This document shows, piece by piece, positions 1 through 10,355 of a DNA stretch of 64,000 nucleotides; within the stretch, counting starts at the first letter, position 1; each line of letters starts with the position of its first letter. Both the position numbers and the translations under genes were made by a program. The stretch spans positions 496,001 through 560,000 of the forward strand of contig NZ_CP075175.1 of assembly GCF_021223605.1 (NCBI RefSeq), read 5' to 3'. The notes beneath the pieces were generated by a model. That model saw only the letters and a program-made list of their open reading frames with translations. It did no database searches and was not told the origin of the DNA. This DNA comes from Paenibacillus sp. 481. GTDB lineage: Bacteria > Bacillota > Bacilli > Paenibacillales > Paenibacillaceae.

Positions 1-1131
1 GCCACCGTATACACCCTTACTGGCTCTGCGGCACTTTCCGGACTCGTATCATTTGTTCGATCAATAGCTATTTTATGCAGCGGCCTGACGCTCCCTTATT
101 GGTATAAAAAATTCGGCTTATCTACGGTAGCGAACCTTTTTTTACTCGTCAATTTTAGTTTATCAGCTACGCTGACTTTAAGCTTGCCTTTCCTATCAGA
201 GACACCTACCGGACCCGCATTTATGGTCTTTATCTTTGTCGCAATGGCGTTAATTGCTTACATGGAAGGCTGTTCCTCCGCTGCTGCAAGAGCCCTTTAT
301 GTTCGTATTATGCCTGATGACAAGCGCGTTCAAGGTAATAGCCTTATTTCCACAACAGGACAAATGTTATCGATGTTTGCTTGGACCGTAGGCGGCATAC
401 TCGTCGCTCAGCTTGGTAATGTGTTCGTCCTGCAAGTGTCCACAGCACTTTTACTCATTGGTTATATCATTAGTAGTATCGTTCGCGATAAACAACATGC
501 AGAACCAGCAGCTAAAGCAAATTCGTCCACTTGGGATGGCTGGCGCTTTTTATTTACGCACCCCAAGTTACGCATCATTACTTGGATGGACATTGTTGAA
601 GGACTGACGATGGGCATATGGATCGGCGGTATTACGCTCGTCTTTGTGCAAGAGGCTCTGTTACAAGATGAAGCATGGTGGGGGTATATTAACACCGCTT
701 ACTATATGGGAACCATATTAGGCGGAATTCTCACGATGAAGCTATCTCAGCGTATTAATAAACAGCTTATCCCAACGATCATTATCGGCTCATTTGGTGT
801 TAGTATTTTCGTGTTTGCCTATGCATTCGTTTCAAATCCGTATGTAGCCTTAACACTCGTCCTCATTATGGGACCTTTCTATCAGTTGCGGGACATCGCG
901 CAAAGTACGTATGTTCAGCAACATACGCCGCTTGACGATCAGCCCAACGTATTTGCCGCTCAACATACGATTTCCTTTATCGCATTTGGTTTGTCCGTCT
1001 TAATCGCTGGAACGTTAGCAGACTTATTCGGCCCTCGTGTCGTATACATACTAGGTGGAACGCTTTATTTTCTCTCTGCTGCGTCCGCATTCGTACTGCG
1101 ACGCTCGCAACAACAGTCCGACATCAGTTGA
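1..1131 (+). CDS. MFS transporter, 5' end outside window
   Basis: The reading frame is open from base 1, so the N-terminus lies outside the window; 376 residues are visible. The product is a polytopic membrane protein with about ten hydrophobic helices. A central loop (KANSSTWDGWRFLFTHPKLR) separates the two six-helix halves, as in MFS_3-type efflux permeases. An internal TTG at 184 could be mistaken for a start, but the upstream codons encode continuous membrane segments of the same fold. The gene converges on ftsY and shares the hairpin at 1141-1183. The substrate cannot be inferred. In many Bacillota ffh follows ftsY; here this transporter does. Confidence 0.85.
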   Translation, partial: ATVYTLTGSAALSGLVSFVRSIAILCSGLTLPYWYKKFGLSTVANLFLLVNFSLSATLTLSLPFLSETPTGPAFMVFIFVAMALIAYMEGCSSAAARALYVRIMPDDKRVQGNSLISTTGQMLSMFAWTVGGILVAQLGNVFVLQVSTALLLIGYIISSIVRDKQHAEPAAKANSSTWDGWRFLFTHPKLRIITWMDIVEGLTMGIWIGGITLVFVQEALLQDEAWWGYINTAYYMGTILGGILTMKLSQRINKQLIPTIIIGSFGVSIFVFAYAFVSNPYVALTLVLIMGPFYQLRDIAQSTYVQQHTPLDDQPNVFAAQHTISFIAFGLSVLIAGTLADLFGPRVVYILGGTLYFLSAASAFVLRRSQQQSDIS

Positions 1132-1140
1132 AAAAGGTGC

Positions 1141-1183
1141 AAAAAAAAGGGCATGCTCGAATCATACAAATTCGGCATGCCCC
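1141..1183 (-). terminator. Intrinsic terminator of the fab-ftsY operon
   Basis: The stem GGGCATGC (1149-1156) pairs with GCATGCCC (1175-1182), with inner CGAA/TTCG pairs. On the minus strand it is followed by a run of eight T. It sits between convergent ends and may also stop the MFS transcript. Confidence 0.9.
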
Positions 1184-1198
1184 TTGATGTTATAGTTG

Positions 1199-2218
1199 TT
1201 ACTCCGTTTTTTGCTCGTCTTCAGTTGCAGCCTCTTCGTCCGTTTCACTTTGAACAAGCCCTGCGAACAACGCGTGCACGAACTGCTCCGAGTCAAACTC
1301 CTGTAAATCGTCCATCTTTTCACCTAAGCCGACGAACTTAACCGGCAAGTTCAGCTCTTGACGAATCGCAATGACGATACCACCTTTTGCGGTTCCATCC
1401 AACTTGGTCAAGACCAGACCTGTAACTCCGCTCTTCTCACCGAACAACTTCGCTTGCGACAATGCGTTTTGTCCCGTCGTCGCATCCAATACCATCAACA
1501 CCTCGTGTGGTGCATCAGGAACTTCGCGCTGAATGACACGGAAAATTTTGTTTAGCTCTTCCATTAAGTTCGACTTGTTCTGCAAACGTCCTGCCGTATC
1601 ACATAACAATACGTCTACACCACGCTGCTTCGCTGCTTGAACAGCATCGAACATAACCGCAGCGGGATCAGATCCCGCTTGCTGCTTAATAACATCAACA
1701 CCGACGCGTTGACCCCACACTTCAAGCTGCTCGATCGCACCAGCACGGAACGTATCGCCCGCAGCTAGCAAAACGGACTTCCCTTCCTTCTTAAAGCGAT
1801 GTGCCAATTTGCCGATCGTCGTCGTTTTACCAACGCCATTCACACCGACGAACAATATAACCGTCATCCCGTTCGGGTTCATGTTCAGCTTATTCGCTTC
1901 ATCACTACGTAACAAGCCAATCAGTTTTTCAGACAAAATCGGCTGCAAATCTGCCGCTTCTTCGATTTTGCGCTTCTTGACTTCGTCGCGCAGCTCATCG
2001 ATCAAGTTCATTACCGTTGTCACGCCAACGTCAGCACCGATCAAGATTTCTTCCAATTCCTCGTAGAACGCTTCATCAATTTTTTTACGACGTGTAATAA
2101 GTTCGGTAACTTTTTCAACTAAGCCTTTGCGTGTCTTTTCTAGTCCTTCTTTGAAAATATTCGTCACTTGCTCCGTTTTCGCTGCAATGCTCTCTTTTAA
2201 CTTTTTAAAAAAGCTCAT
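1199..2218 (-). CDS. ftsY: Signal recognition particle receptor FtsY
   Basis: This SRP receptor GTPase (339 aa) docks Ffh-ribosome complexes at the membrane for co-translational insertion. A short charged N-terminal helix precedes the N domain. The G domain carries GVNGVGKTTT (P-loop, about residue 124), DTFRAGA, DTAGR and TKLDGTAKGG, all intact. The long acidic A domain of Proteobacteria is absent, as usual in Bacillota; instead there is a short acidic C-terminal tail. The ATG is preceded by GGAGGG at good spacing. The gene lies 12 nt after smc and is the last gene of the operon. Confidence 0.98.
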   Translation of the reverse strand: MSFFKKLKESIAAKTEQVTNIFKEGLEKTRKGLVEKVTELITRRKKIDEAFYEELEEILIGADVGVTTVMNLIDELRDEVKKRKIEEAADLQPILSEKLIGLLRSDEANKLNMNPNGMTVILFVGVNGVGKTTTIGKLAHRFKKEGKSVLLAAGDTFRAGAIEQLEVWGQRVGVDVIKQQAGSDPAAVMFDAVQAAKQRGVDVLLCDTAGRLQNKSNLMEELNKIFRVIQREVPDAPHEVLMVLDATTGQNALSQAKLFGEKSGVTGLVLTKLDGTAKGGIVIAIRQELNLPVKFVGLGEKMDDLQEFDSEQFVHALFAGLVQSETDEEAATEDEQKTE

Positions 2219-2230
2219 AGTGTCCCTCCG

Positions 2231-5200
2231 CTATGCAATGATTGCTTCGTCATCTTCCAGTTTGACGGAGACGAGCTTTGATACCCCGCCTTCTTCCATC
2301 GTCACACCGTACAATACATCTGCTTCTTCCATCGTTCCTTTGCGATGCGTGACGACGATAAATTGTGTCTCTTCCGCAAACTCACGCAAATATAACGCAA
2401 AACGGGTAACGTTCGATTCATCCAGCGCCGCTTCGACCTCATCCAGCACGCAGAATGGAACCGGCTTGACGTGCAAGATCGCAAACAACAGCGCCATCGC
2501 AGTCAAGGCACGTTCACCGCCAGATAATAGCTGCAAGTTCTGCAGCTTCTTGCCTGGTGGCTGCGCAACAATGTCAATCCCCGTATCCAATACACGCTCG
2601 GGATCAATGAGCACAAGATCAGCCCGTCCTCCGTCGAACAACTTCGCAAACACGATGACAAATTGCTTTCGAATCGCTTCAAATGTCGCTTTAAACCGTT
2701 TCGACATTTCGTCATCCATCTCTTTAATGACTTGATACAATGTCGACTTCGCTTCCATCAAGTCATTTTTTTGCTCGCTCAAATATTGATAGCGCTCATT
2801 AACACGCTCAAATTCCTCAATTGCGCCTAAATTCACTTCACCAAGCGCAGAAGCTTGACGCTTCAAGTCTTTTACCGCGTCTTGCGCTTCATCTATATTT
2901 TCAGGCACCGGATAGCGCTGCTTCGCCAACTCATAACTAATTTCGTACTCGTCGCTAAGCTTACGAAGAATGTTATCCAGCTCCACGTCAAGACGAGTTG
3001 CTTGAATTTCCGTTTGTCGCATCGACTCTTCAACCTGTTTCAACTCGGTACGCTGCTCGCGAGTATCGCTTTCAGCCAGCTCCAGCTGTCGAACCATTTC
3101 CGCTCGGTCCGCACGCTTGAACTCAATTTGCTTCGACGATTCCTGTTTTTTCACACCGTAGTGGTTGAGATCTTCGGTTTGCTTCATCGTTTCGCGTTCC
3201 ACCGTCTCCAAGTCGATCTGAACTTGGATAAGCGATTGAGTCAGTTGCGTATACTCACGTTCATACGCAGTCGCATCCAAGTCAGCCCGCTTCAACTGCT
3301 CGGTCAGCGAGAACGACTCCTGATCGAGCTTCCCTTGACGTACTTTCATATCCGTCAAACTCGATTGCAGCTCTTCCTTAGCGGATTCATTCGCTTTACG
3401 CGCTACCTCAGCAGTTTGAATAGATACGTGCAAACGATCCTCATCCACCTTGAGTTCAGCTAGCCTAGCTTCCGCAGTCATCGTGCCTGCATTCAGCGTC
3501 GTCAACTCTTCTTGCGCATGCCCTAATTCTTGCGCTTCCATGGCTAGCAATTCACCGAGTTGAACGGCTTCCTTCTCTAGCTGCGTGTATTCGGTCGACA
3601 ATTGCTGTTCATGAATCCGCTTCGCTTCACCCTGCTCACGCAAGTCGTCTAATCGCTTCACACCCGTAGTCGTACGATGTTTAAGCTCCGCCACAGATTC
3701 GGTCAACTGCGTCAATTGAGACTCTGTGTCTTTAATTTCCGCTGCCAACTGCTCAATTTGACGCTGACGGCCAAGAATATTCGCGCTCTTTTTGTTTAAG
3801 CTACCGCCCGTCATCGAACCACCTGCATTGACGATATCGCCTTCACGCGTGACGACACGGTAACGATATTGCAGCTTGGCTGCAATGCGGTTCGCGTCTT
3901 CCAATGTCTCGGCGATAAGGACGTTGCCAAGCAAACTGCCCACGATGTGAGCGTAAGGCTTGTCTGATGTTACGAGATCGGCAGCTACGCCAACAAAGCC
4001 TTCAATTCCTTCTACAATTCGACGATCCGTGTCATGAATCGAACGAGGGCGAATAACATCCAATGGTAAGAACGTAGCTCGTCCAAGCTGACGCTGCTTC
4101 AGAAATTGAATCGCAGTTCGGGACATCGCCTCGTTCTCCATGACGATATGCTGCAACGCTGCTCCGAGCGCGGTCTCTACCGCTGTTTCCAACTCTTCCG
4201 GTACGCGGATAAGCTCCGCGACAGCACCGTGCACACCTTGAAGGCCATTCGTGCGCCGCGAAGCTTTCAACACTTCACGTACACCGAGCATAAACCCGTC
4301 AAAGTCGTTCTGCAGCTCTTGCATCGTATCACGACGTGAGACGAGTGCATCTGCCTTTTGCTGCCATTTACGTGTCGCCACTTGCGTTTCTTCAAGCAAC
4401 TTTTCGTCTTGCTTAATTTGCTCGCTTTCCTGCAAATAGCGGTTACGTATGTAAGCCAAGTCATCCGTCAACGTTTCCATACGGCGCTTGGTATCTTCCA
4501 TACGCTTACTCAGCTCCTGCCGCTCTCCTTCACGCTTAGAACGAGCAGTACGCATTTTATCGAGCCGCTTTTGCAGTGCTTCTTTTTGCTGCTCATAGTA
4601 ACGGATGTCATTGCGCTGTTGCGCCATCTGATTCATGACTTCAAGCAACTGGCCTTTTAAATTTTCTTCCGCGTCGGAACTTGTTCCACCGACTACCCCA
4701 ACTAACGTTGCTTCCTCCGCTTGAATGAGGCGACGCGTCTCAGCTAGCTCTTGTTCTACGGCTGTAAGCTTCTCGCGTACGCCTTGAGCTTCTAACTGCT
4801 TGAGCTGCATACGCTCTGAAGCTGTCGCCAGCGAGTGCTTTAACTGCTGCTCATTAGCTGTTAAATTACGCTTACGCTCGCGCAGTACCTCACCTTGACC
4901 TTCGCATTTCTCATATTCTTCACTGTAATGAAGAAGCGACGCCTGCAATCGTTCGAGCTCTTCCTCTAGCTTACGCAGTGCTAAGCGATGCCCCTCTAAC
5001 TGAGCATCATGCTCACTAACAACAGCTGCAAGCCCTAATTCGCGCTCTTTCAATTCGTTCAATTTAGCATTTGCTTGCTGCCAAGCCAGATGCAACTGTT
5101 CGATTTGATGTACGTAAACGGCAATTTCTTTCGTTTTTAACCATTCACGCAACTGTTTGTAATGACGTGCTTTTTCTGACTGCTCGCGCAGCGGACCGAT

Positions 5201-5803
5201 TTGCTCCTCTAACTCGACGACAAGGTCGTGGATACGCAGCATATTAAGCTCGGTCTCATCCAGCTTTTTTTGAGCGTCGCGCTTACGCGTTTTGTATTTT
5301 ACGATACCTGATGCCTCTTCAAAAATACCTCTACGATCTTCTGAACGTGTGCTCAAAATTTCCTCAATACGTCCCTGTCCGATAATCGAGTACGCTTCTT
5401 TACCGATACCCGTATCCATAAACAGTTCTGTAATATCTTTTAATCGGCACGCCTGTTTGTTAATAAAATATTCGCTGTCTCCGCTACGATGCACGCGGCG
5501 TGTGACGGTAACCTCATTAAAATCAAGTGATAACGCCTGATCACTATTGTCCAGCGTTAGTGACACTTCACCGTAGTTGACTGCTTTTCGCGCATCGCTA
5601 CCGGCAAAAATAATGTCTTCCATTTTGCCACCGCGCAACGATTTCGCACTTTGTTCGCCAAGTACCCAGCGAACGGCATCCGATATATTACTTTTACCGC
5701 TGCCGTTCGGACCTACGACACCAGTAATTCCTTGCACGAACTCCATTTCCGTTCGATCAGCGAACGATTTGAAGCCCGTCAGTTCCAACCGTTTCAAGAA
5801 CAT
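2231..5803 (-). CDS. smc: Chromosome partition protein SMC
   Basis: This is the SMC ATPase of the Smc-ScpAB condensin, which compacts and segregates origins. It has 1190 aa, the usual length. The order is N-terminal head with Walker A GPNGSGKSN (about residue 32), long coiled coil, hinge (roughly 510-670, with the glycine-rich GGSMTGGS end), returning coiled coil, then the C-terminal head with LSGGERAL signature and Walker B/D-loop DEVEAALDE. ATG is preceded by GAGGTGA. It is separated from rnc by 188 bp containing hairpins, so smc-ftsY may be partly uncoupled from the fab genes. Confidence 0.98.
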   Translation of the reverse strand: MFLKRLELTGFKSFADRTEMEFVQGITGVVGPNGSGKSNISDAVRWVLGEQSAKSLRGGKMEDIIFAGSDARKAVNYGEVSLTLDNSDQALSLDFNEVTVTRRVHRSGDSEYFINKQACRLKDITELFMDTGIGKEAYSIIGQGRIEEILSTRSEDRRGIFEEASGIVKYKTRKRDAQKKLDETELNMLRIHDLVVELEEQIGPLREQSEKARHYKQLREWLKTKEIAVYVHQIEQLHLAWQQANAKLNELKERELGLAAVVSEHDAQLEGHRLALRKLEEELERLQASLLHYSEEYEKCEGQGEVLRERKRNLTANEQQLKHSLATASERMQLKQLEAQGVREKLTAVEQELAETRRLIQAEEATLVGVVGGTSSDAEENLKGQLLEVMNQMAQQRNDIRYYEQQKEALQKRLDKMRTARSKREGERQELSKRMEDTKRRMETLTDDLAYIRNRYLQESEQIKQDEKLLEETQVATRKWQQKADALVSRRDTMQELQNDFDGFMLGVREVLKASRRTNGLQGVHGAVAELIRVPEELETAVETALGAALQHIVMENEAMSRTAIQFLKQRQLGRATFLPLDVIRPRSIHDTDRRIVEGIEGFVGVAADLVTSDKPYAHIVGSLLGNVLIAETLEDANRIAAKLQYRYRVVTREGDIVNAGGSMTGGSLNKKSANILGRQRQIEQLAAEIKDTESQLTQLTESVAELKHRTTTGVKRLDDLREQGEAKRIHEQQLSTEYTQLEKEAVQLGELLAMEAQELGHAQEELTTLNAGTMTAEARLAELKVDEDRLHVSIQTAEVARKANESAKEELQSSLTDMKVRQGKLDQESFSLTEQLKRADLDATAYEREYTQLTQSLIQVQIDLETVERETMKQTEDLNHYGVKKQESSKQIEFKRADRAEMVRQLELAESDTREQRTELKQVEESMRQTEIQATRLDVELDNILRKLSDEYEISYELAKQRYPVPENIDEAQDAVKDLKRQASALGEVNLGAIEEFERVNERYQYLSEQKNDLMEAKSTLYQVIKEMDDEMSKRFKATFEAIRKQFVIVFAKLFDGGRADLVLIDPERVLDTGIDIVAQPPGKKLQNLQLLSGGERALTAMALLFAILHVKPVPFCVLDEVEAALDESNVTRFALYLREFAEETQFIVVTHRKGTMEEADVLYGVTMEEGGVSKLVSVKLEDDEAIIA

Positions 5804-5876
5804 TGTCGTTCATTCACCTCAACGTCTATTGTACCATATCGTCTATTGTCATGACGTCGTATCTCGCCCCTAGATG

Positions 5877-5981
5877 CCCCATCCAATAAATGGATGGGGA
5901 CAAAGAAAGAGCAAAAACCAGCTGGCTCGCACGCTGCTCTTTGCTCTTTCTGCGAAACCGGCCGGCGTCAGCCCGCCGGCC
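5877..5981 (-). terminator. Three stacked hairpins between rnc and smc
   Basis: Three inverted repeats occur in a row: CCCCATCCA/TGGATGGGG (5877-5899), AGAAAGAGCAAA/TTTGCTCTTTCT (5904-5951) and GGCCGGC/GCCGGCC (5960-5981). None has a long T-run on the minus strand. Partial termination or mRNA processing between rnc and smc is therefore as likely as full termination. Confidence 0.5.
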
Positions 5982-5991
5982 ATACAGTACG

Positions 5992-6690
5992 TTATAATTT
6001 CGGAATGACTATATGCTGAAGCGCCTGTGCTGCCGCATGCTGTTCCGCTTCTTTTTTCGAGCGACCCATACCGCGACCTAGACAGTCATCGCCCATAATT
6101 ACCTCGGATACGAACTCTCGCTCATGCGCTGGACCACGTTCCTCGACGATGCGATATTCCAATACACCCAAGTTATGATGTTGTGTCAATTCCTGTAGTT
6201 GTGTCTTGTAGTCGTTCGTCTGCAATTTACCGTCAAGTGAAATTTGCGGGAAAATATGCACTCGCAAAAATTCTCTAACGATGTCCAGCCCCTGATCAAG
6301 ATAAAGGGCACCAATAAATGACTCAAACACATCTGCCAACAAGGCCGGCCTAGTTCTCCCACCGGTAAGTTCCTCACCCTTGCCAAGCATAACGTACTGT
6401 CCAAAATCTAATTGATGCGCAAACTTGACGAGTGACGGCTCACATACAATGGAAGCACGCATCTTCGTCAGCTCTCCCTCAGGCCGTGTCGGGCATTGAT
6501 GGAATAAATATTCAGATACCGTCAATTCCAACACAGCATCACCAAGAAACTCTAAACGCTCATTGTCTTGATGATGACCAAAGCGATGTTCGTTCACGTA
6601 GGAAGCATGGGTAAACGCCTGTTTTAACAGCTGTCGATTTCGAAAATGAATGTTCAGCTTCTGCTGTAACTGTTTCAATTCTGCACTCAC
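5992..6690 (-). CDS. rnc: Ribonuclease III
   Basis: This dsRNA endonuclease (232 aa) acts in rRNA and mRNA processing. The N-terminal RNase III domain contains the signature [20 protein letters not shown] with the acidic catalytic residues, plus the second metal-site segment [15 protein letters not shown]. The C-terminal third is a dsRNA-binding domain (KTQLQELTQ ... [18 protein letters not shown]). The start is GTG, with AAGGGG eight bases upstream. It begins 12 nt after the fabF stop; the fabF-rnc-smc order matches related Bacillota operons. Confidence 0.97.
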   Translation of the reverse strand: MSAELKQLQQKLNIHFRNRQLLKQAFTHASYVNEHRFGHHQDNERLEFLGDAVLELTVSEYLFHQCPTRPEGELTKMRASIVCEPSLVKFAHQLDFGQYVMLGKGEELTGGRTRPALLADVFESFIGALYLDQGLDIVREFLRVHIFPQISLDGKLQTNDYKTQLQELTQHHNLGVLEYRIVEERGPAHEREFVSEVIMGDDCLGRGMGRSKKEAEQHAAAQALQHIVIPKL

Positions 6691-6702
6691 CCGTTTAACC
6701 CC

Positions 6703-7941
6703 TTACGCTTCGTATTTCTTTAATATAATTGTGGCGTTATGTCCACCGAATCCAAACGAATTCGACATCGCCACCTGCACATCGGCCTTACGCGGAACGT
6801 TAGGTACATAGTCCAAATCGCACTCTGGATCTTGGTTTTCCAAGTTAATCGTCGGTGGGATGATGCCATGATACAACGTTAAGCCACAAATGGCTGCTTC
6901 CACACCGCCCGCGGCGCCAAGCAAATGTCCAGTCATCGACTTTGTTGAACTAACTGCAACTTGATAAGCGTGTTCGCCAAACGCCTTTTTGATTGCAACA
7001 GTCTCAGACTTGTCACCGACAGGAGTCGATGTACCATGTGCATTAATATAATCGATGTCTTGCGGCTCGAGTCCTGCATCTGCAATCGCTTGCTTCATAC
7101 AACGTGCTGCTCCTGCCGGATCTGGATCTGTAATATGATGCGCATCTGCGCTCATTCCGTAGCCAGCCACTTCGGCATAGATCTTAGCACCACGTTTAAT
7201 CGCATGCTCTAGCGATTCAATAACGAGCACACCCGCACCTTCACCCATAACAAAACCATCACGGTCAATGTCAAATGGGCGACTTGCACGTGTTGGTTCA
7301 TCATTTCGCGTCGACATCGCCTTCATCGCACAGAAGCCACCCATTCCGCTACGCAAAATCGTCGCTTCCGCACCGCCACAAATCATAACATCCGCATCGC
7401 CACGCTGAATAATTTTAAATGCATCGCCAATGGAATGTGTACCTGTTGCACAGGCCGAAACCGCTGCGGTATTTGGACCTTTAGCACCTACTGCCATAGA
7501 CACTTGACCAGAAGCCATGTTTACAATCATCATCGGAATAAAGAACGGACTCATCCGTCTAACACCTTTTTCCTGCATGATTTCAAACTGCTCTTCCCAA
7601 GTACCTAAGCCGCCGATGCCCGAGCCAACAATGACGCCGACACGGTCAGGATCTGCATTTTCAGGCAGGTTAAGATTTGCATCCGCAACTGCTTTTTTGC
7701 TAGCTGCTAATGCAAGCTGTACGAAGCGATCCAATCGGCGCGCGTCTTTTTTATCCATATATAGCTCTGGATTGAACTCTTTAATCGATGCGGCAATTTT
7801 AGTCGGATAATCCGACGTGTCAAACGATTCAATCGTCGAAACGCCTGATTTGCCTTCCAGCAAGCTGTTCCAAAACGTCTCAATATCCGAGCCAAGAGAG
7901 GTCTCAACACCCATTCCTGTCACTACAACTCTTTGTTTCAA
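6703..7941 (-). CDS. fabF: 3-oxoacyl-ACP synthase II (FabF)
   Basis: This is the condensing enzyme of fatty-acid elongation, joining acyl-enzyme and malonyl-ACP (412 aa). Its thiolase fold carries the full Cys-His-His triad: nucleophile in [12 protein letters not shown], histidines in [12 protein letters not shown] and [13 protein letters not shown]. The apparent start is TTG, with AGAGGTGAT about five bases upstream; the next ATG (codon 10) would remove the first beta-strand. A 190-bp spacer with a hairpin separates it from acpP. In B. subtilis fabF lies elsewhere; here it is inside the fapR operon. Confidence 0.96.
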   Translation of the reverse strand: MKQRVVVTGMGVETSLGSDIETFWNSLLEGKSGVSTIESFDTSDYPTKIAASIKEFNPELYMDKKDARRLDRFVQLALAASKKAVADANLNLPENADPDRVGVIVGSGIGGLGTWEEQFEIMQEKGVRRMSPFFIPMMIVNMASGQVSMAVGAKGPNTAAVSACATGTHSIGDAFKIIQRGDADVMICGGAEATILRSGMGGFCAMKAMSTRNDEPTRASRPFDIDRDGFVMGEGAGVLVIESLEHAIKRGAKIYAEVAGYGMSADAHHITDPDPAGAARCMKQAIADAGLEPQDIDYINAHGTSTPVGDKSETVAIKKAFGEHAYQVAVSSTKSMTGHLLGAAGGVEAAICGLTLYHGIIPPTINLENQDPECDLDYVPNVPRKADVQVAMSNSFGFGGHNATIILKKYEA

Positions 7942-8095
7942 ACGATATCACCTCTATATTCGCATTATCCGCAGTAATGGTCTCTAATTGATCCTCCGCC
8001 ATCTTGGATGTGTTGACCGTTTAGACCTTACATACAGAGGTCGTTAACGTCTAGAGAAAATACTCGGACTGATAATTTAACTTATAATGAGGAGA

Positions 8096-8120
8096 AGTCC
8101 CGTTACGAACGAACGGGACT
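8096..8120 (-). terminator. Hairpin between acpP and fabF
   Basis: AGTCCCGTT (8096-8104) pairs with AACGGGACT (8112-8120), a nine-base perfect stem with a seven-base loop, directly downstream of acpP on the minus strand. There is no clear T-run. An attenuator or RNA-stabilising structure that raises acpP relative to fabF is plausible. Confidence 0.45.
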
Positions 8121-8131
8121 TTAGATACAAG

Positions 8132-8368
8132 TTAATTTTGAGCTTGTATGTAAGTCACTACATCACCAACTGTAGCAATTTTCTCTGCATCTTCATCAGA
8201 GATTTCCATATCAAACTCATCTTCCAATTCCATTACCAATTCCACCACGTCGAGGGAATCAGCACCTAAATCATCTTTAAAAGATGATTGCAGGGCTACT
8301 TCTGCCTCATCAACGCCAAGGCGCTCCACGATGATGCGCTTTACACGGTCAAATACTTCTGTTGACAT
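8132..8368 (-). CDS. acpP: Acyl carrier protein of fatty-acid synthesis
   Basis: This 78-aa acidic protein carries fatty-acyl intermediates on a phosphopantetheine arm. The attachment serine is in [10 protein letters not shown] (Ser38). The start is set by GGAGGTGAACCGG directly before the ATG at 8368; the frame is open 17 codons further upstream but those codons lack a ribosome site and family similarity. It lies between fabG and fabF. It is distinct from the diverged ACP at 33170 that belongs to the PKS locus. Confidence 0.97.
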   Translation of the reverse strand: MSTEVFDRVKRIIVERLGVDEAEVALQSSFKDDLGADSLDVVELVMELEDEFDMEISDEDAEKIATVGDVVTYIQAQN

Positions 8369-8472
8369 CCGGTTCACCTCCTCCATGGTATTATACGAGA
8401 TAAACTCATAAATTGCCATATCAAAACGGCCTCTAAAATATGCTTAAAGTCTACGTTCATAGACTGGAAAGC

Positions 8473-9219
8473 CTACATGTACATACCACCATCGACATGA
8501 ATCGTTTGGCCTGTCATATATTGTGCGTCCTCAGACGCCAAAAAGCGAACTGCCTTAGCGATGTCTTCAGGTCTGCCAAGTCGCGCTAGCGGTATCTGGC
8601 CAAGCAACTGTTCGCGAGATTCCACAGGCAGAGCATCCGTCATGTCGGTTTCAATAAAGCCAGGCGCGACGCAGTTTACTGTAATGCCTCTTGAGGCAAG
8701 CTCACGTGCAGTCGCCTTCGTCAAGCCAATAACGCCTGCTTTCGCAGCTACATAGTTAGCTTGACCTGGATTGCCTAGTACGCCTACTACGGAAGAAATA
8801 TTAATAATACGGCCAGAACGTTGCTTCATCATCGGACGAGTCACCGCTTTGACACCATTGAATACGCCTTTTAAGTTCGTTTCAATGACTTGATCGAATT
8901 CTTCTTCCTTCATACGCATAATTAAATTATCTCTTGTAATGCCGGCATTATTCACCAAAATGTCTATTCGACCAAAATGTTCCAAAGTCGTTTTTACGAG
9001 TTGGTCCATTTCATCTACCTTACCGATGTTTGCTTTTACGGCTAACGCTTGGCGTCCGCCAGCAGTTATTTCTGCTACGACTTCCGCCGCCGCCGCCTCG
9101 CTGCCAGCATAGTTGACGACAACATTCGCTCCCGCATTGGCCAGTTCTAATGCAATGGCACGACCAATACCACGCGAAGCACCAGTAACGAGCGCAACTT
9201 TCCCTTCAAGATTGGACAA
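8473..9219 (-). CDS. fabG: 3-oxoacyl-ACP reductase (FabG), TTG start
   Basis: This NADPH-dependent short-chain dehydrogenase reduces 3-ketoacyl-ACP. It shows TGASRGIG (cofactor), NNAG, SSVVG (catalytic Ser), YVAAKAG (Tyr/Lys) and the C-terminal [14 protein letters not shown]. The frame is open 30 codons further upstream to 9309, but that stretch is Cys/His-rich and unlike FabG. AGGAGGGATATCC immediately before a TTG at 9219 sets the start, giving 248 aa, the normal length. About 136 bp separate it from fabD. Confidence 0.95.
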   Translation of the reverse strand: MSNLEGKVALVTGASRGIGRAIALELANAGANVVVNYAGSEAAAAEVVAEITAGGRQALAVKANIGKVDEMDQLVKTTLEHFGRIDILVNNAGITRDNLIMRMKEEEFDQVIETNLKGVFNGVKAVTRPMMKQRSGRIINISSVVGVLGNPGQANYVAAKAGVIGLTKATARELASRGITVNCVAPGFIETDMTDALPVESREQLLGQIPLARLGRPEDIAKAVRFLASEDAQYMTGQTIHVDGGMYM

Positions 9220-9355
9220 GGATATCCCTCCTATGACATGTAATGGACATAAGTCACAACGATCTTCATCTAGCATGGATGCACGGTGACAATTTACCAT
9301 CCTCACCATAAACGTTATGACTTCAGTGCTAATCGTTCTCCGTCAGAATTAAACG

Positions 9356-10294
9356 CTAAGATTCGAGTTTAAACGACTCAACAGCTGCAAGACTATTAAT
9401 AGTTACAATTCGAACGGAATTGTCAATCTTTTTAATTAATCCTGACAATACGCTGCCTGAACCAATCTCGATAAAAGTGTCAACCCCTTGGTCGATCATA
9501 TAACGAACACTATCTTCCCACAGTACTGGTGAATACACTTGCTCCACAAGCAGGTTACGGATCGCGTCTGCCTGTTGTTCTGCACGAGCAGTTACATTAG
9601 CGACGATAGGAATGCTCGCGTCGCGCATGCTTACTTCAAGCAGCTCTTTACTTAGCCGTTCTGCTGCAGGCTTCATCAGCGTGGAATGAAACGGACCGCT
9701 TACTTCGAGCAGCTTCACCCGCTTTGCTCCAGCTTCTTTTCCCCGTTCAGCTACAGCTTGTACACCTTCCACTGTACCTGAAATGACAATTTGACCTGGG
9801 CAATTGACGTTTGCTAATTGAACGGTAGCCGTATCGGTAAGTGATGAAATGTCATCGCAAAGTGCACCGAGTTGAGTGCGATCAGCGGCAAGCACAGCAG
9901 CCATCGCTCCTTGTCCAAACGGCACTGCTTCCTCCATGAACTGCCCACGCTTGCGGACAATGGATACGGCATCCGCAAAGCTCATTACACCTGCGACAAC
10001 AAGCGCGCTGTATTCACCTAAACTATGTCCTGCGACAAAGTCCGGTTGAATCTCGTGCTGCTGTAGCGCCTTGTAAAGGGCATAGCTCGTTGTGAGCAAC
10101 GCTGGCTGCGTATTAATCGTTTGCTTTAACTCTGTATCAGGACCGTCAAACATAAGCTCCGTCAGCTTAAATCCTAGCTCGCGGTCAGCTGCATCAAATA
10201 TGTCACGCGCAGCCGGAACATTGTCAAATACATCGCGGCCCATGCCAACTGCTTGCGCGCCTTGGCCTGGAAACACCAATGCGATTTTCCCCAA
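9356..10294 (-). CDS. fabD: Malonyl-CoA:ACP transacylase (FabD)
   Basis: This enzyme moves malonyl groups from CoA to ACP. VFPGQGAQAVGMG is at the N-terminus, the nucleophile is in GHSLGEYSALV (about residue 90), and the catalytic His is in GPFHSTLMKP. The frame allows a GTG start at 10303, but AAGGAG abuts that codon. A TTG three codons later has eight bases of spacing and begins MGKIALVFPGQG, as in family members; 312 aa results. I prefer TTG at 10294. It shares the Ser-His transacylase fold with the AT domains of the PKS cluster. Confidence 0.93.
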   Translation of the reverse strand: MGKIALVFPGQGAQAVGMGRDVFDNVPAARDIFDAADRELGFKLTELMFDGPDTELKQTINTQPALLTTSYALYKALQQHEIQPDFVAGHSLGEYSALVVAGVMSFADAVSIVRKRGQFMEEAVPFGQGAMAAVLAADRTQLGALCDDISSLTDTATVQLANVNCPGQIVISGTVEGVQAVAERGKEAGAKRVKLLEVSGPFHSTLMKPAAERLSKELLEVSMRDASIPIVANVTARAEQQADAIRNLLVEQVYSPVLWEDSVRYMIDQGVDTFIEIGSGSVLSGLIKKIDNSVRIVTINSLAAVESFKLES

Positions 10295-10355
10295 CTCGTT
10301 CACTCCTTATCGATAACGTTACGTATAATCGCGTACTATAGCCATTGCATTATAT

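Noticed and set aside
2127..5873. Plus-strand ORFs up to 202 codons opposite smc and ftsY
   Set aside because: They are antisense to conserved genes, with low-complexity Ser/Leu-rich translations and no start signals.
9220..9309. N-terminal extension of FabG (Cys/His-rich)
   Set aside because: The extension is unlike any FabG, and a strong ribosome site directly precedes the TTG at 9219.
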